Source: Desulfobacteraceae bacterium
GTDB lineage: Bacteria > Desulfobacterota > DSM-4660 > Desulfatiglandales > Desulfatiglandaceae
Assembly (NCBI GenBank): GCA_020349865.1
Contig: CP070700.1
Location: forward strand, 3,940,018-3,955,207
Reading direction: 5' to 3'
DNA: 15,190 nucleotides
Positions 6,559 through 14,237 of this stretch are shown here, in pieces. The notes beneath the pieces are model-generated. The model made no database searches. It saw nothing but the letters and a program-made list of their open reading frames with translations, and was not told the origin of the DNA. The translations under genes were made by a program, and so were the position numbers. Each line of letters opens with the position of its first letter. The first letter of the stretch is position 1.

Positions 6559-6708
6559 ATGCCAAGAAAAATGCATGTCCTGTTTCAAAAATTGGCAGAG
6601 AAGACTTTTGAGGGGTATGAAAAAATGGAACTTGGTGAAAATTTACGCTTCTGGCAGGTGCTTATAAGATCGTTTAATGTGGTTGAAATTATTAAGATTG
6701 CAGGTTAG
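6559..6708 (+). CDS. Possible 49-residue protein or coding relic
   Basis: The frame from the ATG at 6559 reads MPRKMHVLFQKLAEKTFEGYEK-like helical, amphipathic sequence and ends …NVVEIIKIAG at a TAG (6706). The composition (many Glu, Lys, Phe, Leu) is protein-like rather than random. There is no ribosome site before the ATG and the frame stays open upstream, so it may be the end of a decayed gene rather than a functional small gene. I do not recognise it. The rest of 6508-7028 contains only the promoter and inverted repeat listed separately. Confidence 0.3.
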   Translation: MPRKMHVLFQKLAEKTFEGYEKMELGENLRFWQVLIRSFNVVEIIKIAG

Positions 6709-6904
6709 GGTATGGCAGGATGTGGTAAATTAATAAAGTGTTATTATGGCATGCGTGCCGAAAATTCTTGCTGCCAGGCTCCTCGCCCATTTTTTTGACC
6801 TCTTCGCAATAGATGAAAGTAAGAATTTGGCGGCGATACACTGCTTTGACCGGCCGGGCAGGTATAGGCCAGGGCCTCACCCCATGTGGCCTAAGAGATT
6901 TGGC

Positions 6905-6932
6905 TTTACTGATTTCCCAAAATGACTAATAT
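6905..6932 (+). promoter_or_regulatory. Putative promoter of the MATE transporter gene
   Basis: TTTACT (6905-6910), a 16-base spacer and TAATAT (6927-6932) point at the transporter gene, with a start site expected near 6939. The match is moderate, but the position, about 90 bases before the ATG, is reasonable. Confidence 0.45.
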
Positions 6933-6946
6933 GGTTTCTCTCGTGG

Positions 6947-6974
6947 CCAGGAGAGTAGTTGTCAGGCCTCCTGG
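6947..6974 (+). promoter_or_regulatory. Inverted repeat just downstream of the MATE promoter
   Basis: Perfect seven-base arms CCAGGAG (6947-6953) and CTCCTGG (6968-6974) with a 14-base spacer begin about eight bases past the predicted start site. It could be a repressor operator for the efflux gene or a leader hairpin. No regulator gene is adjacent. Confidence 0.4.
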
Positions 6975-7028
6975 GAGCGAACGTTTAAAGCAAAATCGGG
7001 GTAAATTTCAGCCCTTGGTGTCTAAACC

Positions 7029-8450
7029 ATGATGGAACGCTGGTCAAAACCTAACGGCTACCGCCAAGTCTTCGCCATCAGCCTGCCGCTGGTGGCCTCC
7101 ATGGGCTCGATTACCCTCATGCAGTTCACTGACAGGATATTCCTGGCTAATTATTCAGTGGACGCCATTGCTGCGGCCCTACCGGCAGGAATTGCCTCCT
7201 TCACCGCCATTGCCTTCTTTATGGGCGTTGCCAATTACACCAACGCCTTCGTGGCCCAATATACCGGTGCTCAAGCACTCAACCGGGTGGGTGCCGCCGT
7301 CTGGCAGGGGATATACTTCTCCCTTTTGTCTGCCGTTGTGCTGGCCTCCTTTTATTTCGTTTCCGACATGCTGTTCGACCTGATCGATCACTCACCTCGG
7401 ATTCGAACCTTAGAGGCAACCTATTTCAACATCCTCACTCTGGGAGCAGGTCTGGTGGTGTTGGGCTCGGCCATGGCCTGCTTTTACACAGGCCGTGGGC
7501 TTACCTGGACGGTGATGCTGGTCCACATGGCGGGAGCAATCGTCAACATCCCGTTAGACTACTGCCTGATTAATGGCGTTGGCCCCTTCCCGGAACTCGG
7601 CATTGTAGGAGCCGGCATAGCAACGGTGACGGCATCTGCTACTATCGTGGCCATACTCGGTTTACTCATATTCAGTCCCTCCAACCGGGTAAGATTCGGT
7701 ACATGGGACTGCAGGGCCTTCGATAAAGAACTCTTTGGCCGGTTAATGCGCTACGGGCTGCCCAGTGGTATTCAGTTTTTTTTAGAGATTTTCGGGATCA
7801 CTTTCTTTATTCAGATGTTAGGGCGGCTTGGTGACCTGGAATTGGCCGCCTCCAATATCGTCTTATCCATCGAGACCCTTTCCTTTTTGCCCATGGTTGG
7901 CTTTCATATCGGTAATGCCACCCTGGTTGGTCAGGCCATCGGTCGTGGTCGGCCTGAGGATGGAGTGTATGCCACCACTAGTGCTCTGCATATCACAGTG
8001 GCTTATATGATGGTGGTGGCGGCTGTTTTCGTCTTTACCCCCAAGCCATTACTATTCCTTTTCAAAGGGGGCCATCAAACACCTGCGCAGTATGCCGAGA
8101 TCATAGACATTGGGATTATTCTGATGCGCTTCGTGGCTGTTTTCTGCTTTTTCGACGCCCTGAACCTGGTCTTCTCCGGGGCAATCAAGGGGGCGGGGGA
8201 CACCAGGTTTATCATGTGGACCATTGCTGCTCTCTCCTTAGGGGTGATGATCGCTCCGGTCTACATCGCCGTACAGGTCATCGGGGCCGGACTATACACT
8301 GCCTGGACCTTGGCCACACTGTACATCTGCGCCCTGGGATTGGCCTTTATGCTGCGCTACCGCAAAGGCAAATGGAAGAAAATGCGGGTTATCGAGACTC
8401 AACCGGTTGTAGCCGACGCCAGGGGCAGGTGCGCAACAGTTGTGGAATAA
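7029..8450 (+). CDS. MATE family multidrug/cation efflux transporter
   Basis: A 473-residue inner-membrane antiporter of the MATE family, which exports drugs or other cationic organic compounds against Na+ or H+. About twelve hydrophobic segments fill the chain in the usual two bundles of six. Family features include the first-helix pattern RQVFAISLPLVASMGSITLM, TDRIFLANY, the GLTWTVMLVHM and NIPLDYCLINGVGPFPELGI/GAGIAT region near the end of the first half, and the matching AIKGAGDTRFIMW in the second half. The length is normal for MATE. No strong ribosome site precedes the ATG; the start is chosen because MERWSKPNGYRQV is the expected N-terminus. It stands alone, with no adjacent regulator and no clear terminator, so the substrate cannot be predicted. 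Confidence 0.93.
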   Translation: MMERWSKPNGYRQVFAISLPLVASMGSITLMQFTDRIFLANYSVDAIAAALPAGIASFTAIAFFMGVANYTNAFVAQYTGAQALNRVGAAVWQGIYFSLLSAVVLASFYFVSDMLFDLIDHSPRIRTLEATYFNILTLGAGLVVLGSAMACFYTGRGLTWTVMLVHMAGAIVNIPLDYCLINGVGPFPELGIVGAGIATVTASATIVAILGLLIFSPSNRVRFGTWDCRAFDKELFGRLMRYGLPSGIQFFLEIFGITFFIQMLGRLGDLELAASNIVLSIETLSFLPMVGFHIGNATLVGQAIGRGRPEDGVYATTSALHITVAYMMVVAAVFVFTPKPLLFLFKGGHQTPAQYAEIIDIGIILMRFVAVFCFFDALNLVFSGAIKGAGDTRFIMWTIAALSLGVMIAPVYIAVQVIGAGLYTAWTLATLYICALGLAFMLRYRKGKWKKMRVIETQPVVADARGRCATVVE

Positions 8451-8517
8451 ATACGGTTCTGGCTTGGTGAGGCAGTTATCCCCAAGTTTGATAGAATAGT
8501 GCAATTCAGGGAGACTA

Positions 8518-8640
8518 ATGACCAAGGGCCTATTCTTCGAGATATATCAAGACCCGATAAAAAGAATATCTTGGAACATTTTGGCGGGTTCATGTTCAGG
8601 AGGGAACGATGTAATCTATTTTGTGCTCCCCTTAGTGTGA
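8518..8640 (+). CDS. Possible 40-residue protein
   Basis: AGGGAG lies four bases before the ATG, and the frame reads MTKGLFFEIYQDPIKRISWN, then a Gly/Ser-rich turn and VIYFVLPLV before TGA. The ribosome site is the main support; the sequence is not recognised and the length is close to what chance can give. Otherwise the stretch 8451-8809 contains only the cold-shock gene's promoter and leader. Confidence 0.25.
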   Translation: MTKGLFFEIYQDPIKRISWNILAGSCSGGNDVIYFVLPLV

Positions 8641-8651
8641 CAAAAAATAGC

Positions 8652-8679
8652 TTGATTTTATCTTAACACAGTTTATCAT
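8652..8679 (+). promoter_or_regulatory. Promoter of the cold-shock gene
   Basis: TTGATT (8652-8657), a 16-base spacer and TATCAT (8674-8679) give a sigma70-like promoter. The transcript would start near 8686, leaving a leader of about 125 bases, long leaders being usual for cold-shock genes. A perfect six-base stem with a four-base loop (TTGTCA/TGACAA, 8746-8761) lies in that leader. Confidence 0.5.
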
Positions 8680-8809
8680 TGCATTCATCAATAATGGCAT
8701 GCGCTTTTACTGGTAATGTGGTTTCGTTCTGACGGAAAGATCCATTTGTCAAGAGTGACAACCTGAAGTTTGGGACCATGAGAATTTATTTGGAAAGGAG
8801 GGTGTTACT

Positions 8810-9010
8810 ATGGCAAATGGAATCGTAAAGTGGTTCAGTGACCAAAAGGGGTACGGCTTTATTGAGCAAGAAGACGGTCCTGATGTATTTGTTCATCATT
8901 CGGGCATCAATGGGGACGGCTTCAAGGCTCTCAGAGAAGGCGACCGGGTTACCTTTGACATAGAGCAAGGTAAAAAAGGCCCTGCCGCAGTGAATGTCAC
9001 CGTAGTTTAG
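8810..9010 (+). CDS. Cold-shock domain protein, CspA family
   Basis: A 66-residue single-domain protein that binds single-stranded RNA and DNA and acts as an RNA chaperone in the cytoplasm. The OB-fold motifs are plain: the N-terminal [15 protein letters not shown] contains RNP1 (KGYGFI, 14-19) and VFVHHSGI contains RNP2 (VFVHHS, 26-31), followed by [23 protein letters not shown]. Length is standard for CspA. AAGGAGG lies eight bases before the ATG, a very strong ribosome site suggesting high expression. It is a single-gene unit with a promoter about 130 bases upstream and a terminator about 20 bases past the stop. Which paralogue it is, and whether it is cold-inducible or constitutive, cannot be told from sequence. 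Confidence 0.96.
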   Translation: MANGIVKWFSDQKGYGFIEQEDGPDVFVHHSGINGDGFKALREGDRVTFDIEQGKKGPAAVNVTVV

Positions 9011-9030
9011 CGCGCCATTCTCGCCAGAAA

Positions 9031-9065
9031 AAAGGCATTCCATCGAATTACGATGGAGTGCCTTT
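9031..9065 (+). terminator. Intrinsic terminator after the cold-shock gene
   Basis: AAAGGCATTCCATCG (9031-9045) pairs with CGATGGAGTGCCTTT (9051-9065) around the loop AATTA, with one G-U pair. The stem is long; the T-run is short (TTT then CACC), but an A-run on the left makes it act as a terminator on either strand in principle. Confidence 0.75.
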
Positions 9066-9131
9066 CACCTCAGTTCTCCCCAGGAAGCCTTCCCCGTTGT
9101 TTTTGCAAACTGTGCTTATCGAGGTAATAGT

Positions 9132-9452
9132 TTGGATGTCCAGACCCTACTATCCAGACACGGTCCAACGAGCCGAAAAAGAGGAGGGCTGGAGAAACTG
9201 ATCCTAACTAACTCTGAGTTACTGATCCAGGAGGGTCAGGAAAAACCGGACAGTATTGACATAACCCTAAACTCTTTGAAATCAAAGCTCGGCTATTTAC
9301 TTGCGAATGATGAAATGGTTCTGGGTAGAGGTTTATCGGTCCAGGCGCAAAAGGATTCTCAAGCAGTTCTCAGTTCATGTCGTCTTGGCTATGCTATCAT
9401 TCCTCCACATCTTCCATATTGTTTAGAGAGGGATTTTTCATATGAAAGATAG
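9132..9452 (+). CDS. Possible 106-residue protein ahead of the glycosyltransferase
   Basis: A TTG start with GAGGT seven bases before it opens a frame of 106 codons whose stop (TAG, 9450) overlaps the next gene's ATG (9442), the arrangement of translationally coupled genes. The middle (LEKLILTNSELLIQEGQEKP, LKSKLGYLLANDEM) looks like soluble protein. No family is recognised. Against it, TTGCAA (9103-9108) and TAATAG (9125-9130) could form a promoter starting near 9137, which would put the TTG at or before the transcript start and make this a 300-base leader of the glycosyltransferase gene. It is either a hypothetical protein or untranslated sequence. Confidence 0.35.
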   Translation: MDVQTLLSRHGPTSRKRGGLEKLILTNSELLIQEGQEKPDSIDITLNSLKSKLGYLLANDEMVLGRGLSVQAQKDSQAVLSSCRLGYAIIPPHLPYCLERDFSYER

Positions 9453-10290
9453 TCAATTTCAGCTTCCCACAATTTCAGTGTTGGTAGCTACTTATAATCG
9501 TGCTGACTATTTGCGCATCTGCCTTGCGTGCCTTTGCGATCAAGATTATTCAGGTAAATGGCAGATAGTTGTAGCTGATGATGGGTCAAATGACCATACA
9601 CTTGATGTCATTTCTGAAGCACAACGCAACCCCAACGCTCCGAAAATTATCCATTGTTGGCATGAACATAAATTATTTCGAAAAGCAGTCATCCTCAACG
9701 AAGCAAGTCGGTTTGCAAACGGTGAACTTTTGTTTTTTCTGGACAGCGATTGCCTTCCAGCTTTGAATGTTCTCTCCGTTTATGCCGAGCATGCAGCACC
9801 AGATTCATTCTATCTTGGTGGTGTGTATAAGCTGAATCAATCATTTTCAAAGAAGACACTTGGCACCATGAAACGACATGAGCCTATAGAGCTATTAATG
9901 GAAGCTGCTCAACATAAAAACCAAAATCCAAAGCAGGGTAAGGGCGTTTTTGTCCGGTATTGGAAAAGTAAACTCTATATAGCTCTGAAAGTGCGGAGAC
10001 CGAAAATCTGGGGTGCAAACTTTGCTGTGAATCGAGACGTTTTTGAAAAAATTAACGGCTTTGATGAAAACTTTGTCGGTTGGGGCCAAGAAGATTCGGA
10101 TTTGCGAAACAGACTCGTGAAGGGCGCTTATGAGGCAGTGGCGCTGCATACTAAATCAAGGGTGTACCATCTGTGGCATCCAACCGACATGGAAGCCCGG
10201 AGCCGACCCAGCGGCGAGTTGAATAATCGGAGATACTACATTCGGCCTGATATAGAGGTGGTTTGCAGAAAGGGATTGCGCAAACTGTAA
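9442..10290 (+). CDS. Family 2 (GT-A) glycosyltransferase
   Basis: A 282-residue glycosyltransferase, probably cytoplasmic and acting on lipid-linked sugars during LPS or surface-polysaccharide synthesis. The GT-A fold begins at once with TISVLVATYNRADYLRICLA (10-29); the nucleotide-binding block VVADDGSNDHT is at 43-53; the metal-binding DSD is at 101-103 in FFLDSDCLPA; and the late acceptor/catalytic block GWGQEDSDLRNRL (213-225) resembles the C-terminal galactosyltransferase-type domain of chondroitin-synthase-like GT2 enzymes. There are no membrane segments. GAGAGGG lies ten bases before the ATG. It converges on msbA on the other strand, and the 189 bases between show no clear terminator. 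Donor and acceptor sugars cannot be predicted. Confidence 0.92.
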   Translation: MKDSQFQLPTISVLVATYNRADYLRICLACLCDQDYSGKWQIVVADDGSNDHTLDVISEAQRNPNAPKIIHCWHEHKLFRKAVILNEASRFANGELLFFLDSDCLPALNVLSVYAEHAAPDSFYLGGVYKLNQSFSKKTLGTMKRHEPIELLMEAAQHKNQNPKQGKGVFVRYWKSKLYIALKVRRPKIWGANFAVNRDVFEKINGFDENFVGWGQEDSDLRNRLVKGAYEAVALHTKSRVYHLWHPTDMEARSRPSGELNNRRYYIRPDIEVVCRKGLRKL

Positions 10291-10479
10291 CTAATCACGA
10301 TAAACCACCAGCCCTCCCCTGTAGCCCAAATGATTGGCCTTGTGGTTGTGGATTGTCTCAACATTCTTGGAGTATAGAATTACTCTGCCACCAAGTTATG
10401 GCGCAGGGCAAGTAAAAGGTCCCAACAGAGGAAGTTTGGTATGAAATTGGCTTAATTATAAAGAATAAAATTCAGATCT

Positions 10480-12273
10480 TTAAAGAATTTTCACCGAGCT
10501 ACTCATGCCTGTATCTTGTGTCCCATTCACGTCATTTTTAAACTGCCTTTCAAAGAGGTTTTTGTAAATCCCATCTTTTTTTATCAAATTTTCGTGGCGA
10601 CCACTATCAATAATTCTCCCATCATCAAAAACCAAAATTCTGTCTGAATTCATTACGGTAGAGAGGCGATGGGCAATCACTAAAGTTGTTCGTGTCTTCA
10701 TCAGATTCTCAAGAGCCTTCTGGACGTAATATTCTGATTCGGTGTCTAAGTCTGAAGTTGCTTCGTCAAGTATAAGAATGTCAGGGTTTCTGAGAAGCGC
10801 CCTTGCGATGGCGGTCCTTTGCCTCTGGCCTCCCGACAGACGACACCCGCGTTCCCCGATGATACTATCGTACCTCTGGGGAAGCTGCATTATGAAATCG
10901 TGAGCATAGGCGTCCGTGGCAGCTTGCACTATTTCCTCATCGGAACAATCTTGTCGGCCGTATGCGATATTGTAACGAACACTTTCATTAAAAAGAATAG
11001 ATTCCTGGGTTACAATGCCGATGTTTTCCCTAAGGGACCTTACCGTACACTTCCTGATGTCAATGCCATCAATAAATATGCCTCCGGAAGTCACATCATA
11101 AAATCTCGGTATCAGATTGACGAGGGTAGATTTTCCTGCGCCACTCATACCTACGAGAGCCACCGTCTCTCCTTTTACAATATCAAGATTTATATTTTGA
11201 AGGACTGGGCCATCTTTTTCATTGTACTGAAAACTAACATTTTTAAATTCAATTTTTTTGTTAAAACCCTTTAATCCTGTTGCATTTTCATCATCCTTAA
11301 TATCCTGTGGCGTGTCCAGGATGGAAAAGACCCTTTCTGCCGAAGCCATCGCATCCTGGACGGTGTTATTCATTTTGGAAAAAATTCGGATGGGCTTGTA
11401 CATAAGGAAGAGGGCAGCAAGAAAAGAAAAAAAAGTGCCCGGCGTAGTACTTCCTGTAACCACCTGGTAGCCACCGTACAGGATAATCACAGCCAGACAG
11501 GCAGACCCGAGGAATTCTATTAAAGGAGACGTTATCTCGTCTGCCCGAACTGATTTCATAATCAAACGATAAAACTGGCGGTTTAGTATATTGAATTTTA
11601 TATTTTCCGCATCCTCCATACAGAATGCTTTGACTATTTTAGTTCCTATAAAGGTCTCCTGAAGGAGATTATTGATCTGAGCAATTTTTTCCTGCCTTTT
11701 CCGGCTGAGTTTTCTCAACCTCTGGCCAATTTTTACCATGGGTATGGCCGACAATGGGACCACAAGAATCGAAATGCTGGCCAGTTTGTAGTCCCGCCAA
11801 AAAAGAACCACCATTAGAGCCAATAATGTTGTACTCTCACGTGCAAAATCTGCGATAACTTTGGAGCTGACAGAAGAGAGGTTTCTGACATCATTGGTAA
11901 TACGCGCCATGAGCACTGCCGATGGAATACGTTCAAAGAAGCTCATGGACATTCGGTTGATATGTTCATACAGCTCATAGCGCAATTTGGTAATGATACG
12001 CTCTCCTACCGATTTCATAATACAAGACTGGGCGTATCCTGCTGCTCCCTTCACCAGATAGACGAGAATAACCGCCAGGGGCAGAAGTTTAAGCATGGTC
12101 ATATTCTTTTTCAAAAATATGTCATCAAGAACCGGCTGCACAAGCCAGGCTGAGGCGCCATTCATTGCTGAAAACACAGACGCCAGGATCATTCCCAGTG
12201 CAATAAGGCCAATATAGGGTTTTGAATATCCCAGTATTCGTTTGTATAGCTTGGTATCTATCTTAAAAATCAT
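10480..12273 (-). CDS. msbA: MsbA-type lipid A / lipid-linked ABC exporter
   Basis: A 597-residue half-transporter, membrane domain followed by ATPase, that as a dimer flips lipid A-core or a similar lipid-linked molecule across the inner membrane. Six hydrophobic segments lie within residues 20-300, with the coupling stretch around SFFERIPSAVLMARITNDV (111-129). The ATPase has Walker A GMSGAGKST (375-383), Q-loop Gln423, signature LSGGQ (479-483), Walker B ILILDE (499-504), D-loop and switch His535 in IAHRLST, all intact. The length is typical of MsbA (about 580-600). The N-terminus MIFKIDTKLYKRIL fits; no ribosome site is obvious. It is the last gene of a - strand run with the GT-C-like protein and the FkbM methyltransferase, so the carried molecule may be the glycolipid those genes modify; MsbA function itself is inferred. 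Confidence 0.9.
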   Translation of the reverse strand: MIFKIDTKLYKRILGYSKPYIGLIALGMILASVFSAMNGASAWLVQPVLDDIFLKKNMTMLKLLPLAVILVYLVKGAAGYAQSCIMKSVGERIITKLRYELYEHINRMSMSFFERIPSAVLMARITNDVRNLSSVSSKVIADFARESTTLLALMVVLFWRDYKLASISILVVPLSAIPMVKIGQRLRKLSRKRQEKIAQINNLLQETFIGTKIVKAFCMEDAENIKFNILNRQFYRLIMKSVRADEITSPLIEFLGSACLAVIILYGGYQVVTGSTTPGTFFSFLAALFLMYKPIRIFSKMNNTVQDAMASAERVFSILDTPQDIKDDENATGLKGFNKKIEFKNVSFQYNEKDGPVLQNINLDIVKGETVALVGMSGAGKSTLVNLIPRFYDVTSGGIFIDGIDIRKCTVRSLRENIGIVTQESILFNESVRYNIAYGRQDCSDEEIVQAATDAYAHDFIMQLPQRYDSIIGERGCRLSGGQRQRTAIARALLRNPDILILDEATSDLDTESEYYVQKALENLMKTRTTLVIAHRLSTVMNSDRILVFDDGRIIDSGRHENLIKKDGIYKNLFERQFKNDVNGTQDTGMSSSVKIL

Positions 12274-12310
12274 AAGCAGACGCAGTTTTACTGTTTAAGG
12301 TTGAATGATC

Positions 12311-12354
12311 CAACAGCTATGCCCCCAGCTTTCTAAGTGGACAATTAGCTGTTG
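12311..12354. repeat. Intercistronic inverted repeat between GT-C-like gene and msbA
   Basis: Perfect nine-base arms CAACAGCTA (12311-12319) and TAGCTGTTG (12346-12354) with a 26-base spacer. One arm covers the stop codon and last codons of the upstream (- strand) gene. In RNA this would be a hairpin before msbA; no T-run follows, so it is more likely a processing or stability element than a terminator. Confidence 0.5.
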
Positions 12355-13886
12355 ATTTCTGAGACTTTAAGAATGATGACTCTATCACCTCGTTTATTTG
12401 CAAAAACATTGACAGTCTTAACCTTCAACTTTGTTAAGAGCACTGTAAACTTCTCCTGATTCTTTTTTTTCACTCTTAACGCAATGAAATCATTAGGTTT
12501 CAACTGTGGTAATGGGGTATCATCGAAAGCATCCCATAGTCTCAGTTGCCTTTGAGCGTAAAAGGGAATTTGCTCTGTATTGCTATAAAGACTTGCCTGC
12601 TGAGGCATGTTTTGTTTTAGCCACATACCTGCTGAGACGATGTATGCCTTGGTTGATTTAAAGGGGATAAACACATAAACGAACATGATTATCAATGCAA
12701 GCGAGACCGAAAAAAACAACAGAGAGTTGACTGACAGCACTTTCTTACTACGATCTCGCCATTGTTGAAACATATGGTATAAGCTAAATGGGGGCCATAG
12801 GAGAAGTAACAGGCTCGCCAGCATAAAAAATCGGTGGGATAGCAAGTAGCTTTGCCCGATATGAATCATAGGGATCAGAATATTTAAGGAGGTAAAGTAC
12901 ACCAGCACCCTTTTAGCACCATCTTCTTTTGGCAGCAGCTTCTTAAAAACAGCGTGGCCAAATAGCAATGTCTGAATTGGTCCCAGTGTAGTAACCAATC
13001 TATAAAAACAGATTCCGATAAACCCTGAAATCAGCATGACTAAGGCCCATCCTTCTGACGAATCATTAAATACGATTTTATTAATTGGCACAGCTTTGCT
13101 ATGAAAGTTATTAATCAACAGCATTAAGCCATTTTGAAGTTGGTTCAGGACCTCGCCAAGTCGGCCAAAACGCACGCTTGAGCGATCTGGCATATTAAAC
13201 CACCAAGCCAAGAGGATTATAAATATTATTATATTTACAGTATATGGTTTTAGTGTACAACGAATCCTGCTCAAAAGCCCTGTGTTTGAACGAAGTAGCA
13301 GCACAAGTGGGGTGAAACAGCACAATACCGCACCTTCGGGACGAAACAAAGTGGCAATATTTATAAATATACCCCAGCCTAAGGCGTAGCGCCAACGCAT
13401 ATGCCGATAGTAACGAATGAGGTATAGCAGTGATAACAAAGAAAATCCCCAGTAACCAAAACCACGAATGATATAGTTTTGGTAATGATGTAAGCGTGGG
13501 TGGCTGATAATAAGCATGGCGCCAATAATTTGGATTGTTCGAGAGCCCCCCAGTTCTTTGACAAGGGTAATAAAGGTCGTCACGATAATAATCAATAGTG
13601 CGGCGTTCAAGACATAGGCAGCATGCTCAAATGATAAATTACTCAGTTTCCCTAACAATGCGATTGGTACAGAATAAAAGGGCCATCTATAAACTTGCAT
13701 GGCCGCTTTCCACCCGGACTCTGCGAATGCCTCAGCAGCTTTCAAATATAATATGCCGTCCTGGTTTAGGGGGTTTTGGGCGTTTACGGCAATAAATAAT
13801 GTTAAGACGGCTAACACTGCCGCAACAGGGCGAATTTCTTCAAGCTGAATAATAGGATAAAAGATGCGTTGAAAAAAATTTTTCAT
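12345..13886 (-). CDS. Polytopic membrane protein, GT-C-like glycosyltransferase candidate
   Basis: A 513-residue integral membrane protein with ten or more hydrophobic segments and a basic N-terminus. The first periplasmic loop after helix 1 holds NQDGILYLKAAEAF, which sits where GT-C enzymes (PMT, ArnT, GT39/GT83 types) carry their acidic catalytic motif, and the next helices include RWPFYSVPIA and ISHPRLHHYQNYIIRGFGYW, a pattern common in this superfamily. The C-terminal 110 residues are soluble and fold-like (periplasmic domain). It probably moves a sugar from a polyprenyl carrier onto a surface glycan or lipid, but this rests on topology and position of one Asp, not on a firm family match. 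I chose ATG 13886 over the in-frame TTG six bases upstream. It is 71 bp upstream of msbA on the same strand. Confidence 0.72.
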   Translation of the reverse strand: MKNFFQRIFYPIIQLEEIRPVAAVLAVLTLFIAVNAQNPLNQDGILYLKAAEAFAESGWKAAMQVYRWPFYSVPIALLGKLSNLSFEHAAYVLNAALLIIIVTTFITLVKELGGSRTIQIIGAMLIISHPRLHHYQNYIIRGFGYWGFSLLSLLYLIRYYRHMRWRYALGWGIFINIATLFRPEGAVLCCFTPLVLLLRSNTGLLSRIRCTLKPYTVNIIIFIILLAWWFNMPDRSSVRFGRLGEVLNQLQNGLMLLINNFHSKAVPINKIVFNDSSEGWALVMLISGFIGICFYRLVTTLGPIQTLLFGHAVFKKLLPKEDGAKRVLVYFTSLNILIPMIHIGQSYLLSHRFFMLASLLLLLWPPFSLYHMFQQWRDRSKKVLSVNSLLFFSVSLALIIMFVYVFIPFKSTKAYIVSAGMWLKQNMPQQASLYSNTEQIPFYAQRQLRLWDAFDDTPLPQLKPNDFIALRVKKKNQEKFTVLLTKLKVKTVNVFANKRGDRVIILKVSEINS

Positions 13887-13942
13887 TGGCAAACTGTCTG
13901 AAAACTTGCTAAGAGAAATTAATAAATGTCCTCATTTTAACC

Positions 13943-14153
13943 TAGTGCCCATCCATAAATGGCTTTTTTCCGCAATCTCCGGGTTAGACTCGGATTTTGG
14001 TTTTCGAAATACTTCAATGTATTCCTGCGGCTAATTCCGCTGACAGCGGGACATCTTTTTTGACCTTACGAAACCGGGAACCCGCTCTAAAGGGGTGGAA
14101 CTGAACGCAGCTTTGTTGTCGAAAAAAACTATCTCATTTCTGGATGGACACTA
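13943..14153. mobile_element. MITE-like element of 211 bp with terminal inverted repeats
   Basis: The ends are TAGTGCCCATCCATAAATG (13943-13961) and, reversed, TAGTGTCCATCCAGAAATG (14135-14153), 17 of 19 bases identical, and the T-rich tract just inside both ends (TTTTTTCCG / TTTTTTTCG) is also mirrored. There is no room for a transposase. The ends start with TA, consistent with a TA target duplication as made by IS630/mariner-type transposases, but I cannot name the parent. Inside are small palindromes, for example CCGCT-GAC-AGCGG (14037-14049) and GAAATAC/GTATTCC around 14006-14026. It lies between two genes of a - strand run and may affect read-through. The rest of 13893-14237 shows no gene. 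Confidence 0.7.
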
Positions 14154-14237
14154 TCAGCTTATTGTCAAATGTCCCGATCAACACAACTTAACCTGAATAA
14201 TGGCTGCCAGAAATGGGTTCGTAAAGTATATGAAAAT

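Noticed and set aside
6692..6880. - strand 62-codon frame containing LTFIYCEEVKKMGEE
   Set aside because: The middle looks protein-like, but the ends are not, no ribosome site exists and an alternative frame reads equally well; possibly a relic, not supportable.
10291..10479. Possible shared terminator between the converging glycosyltransferase and msbA genes
   Set aside because: Only weak, interrupted complementarities (for example ACCAC…GTGGT) were found and no T-run follows them.
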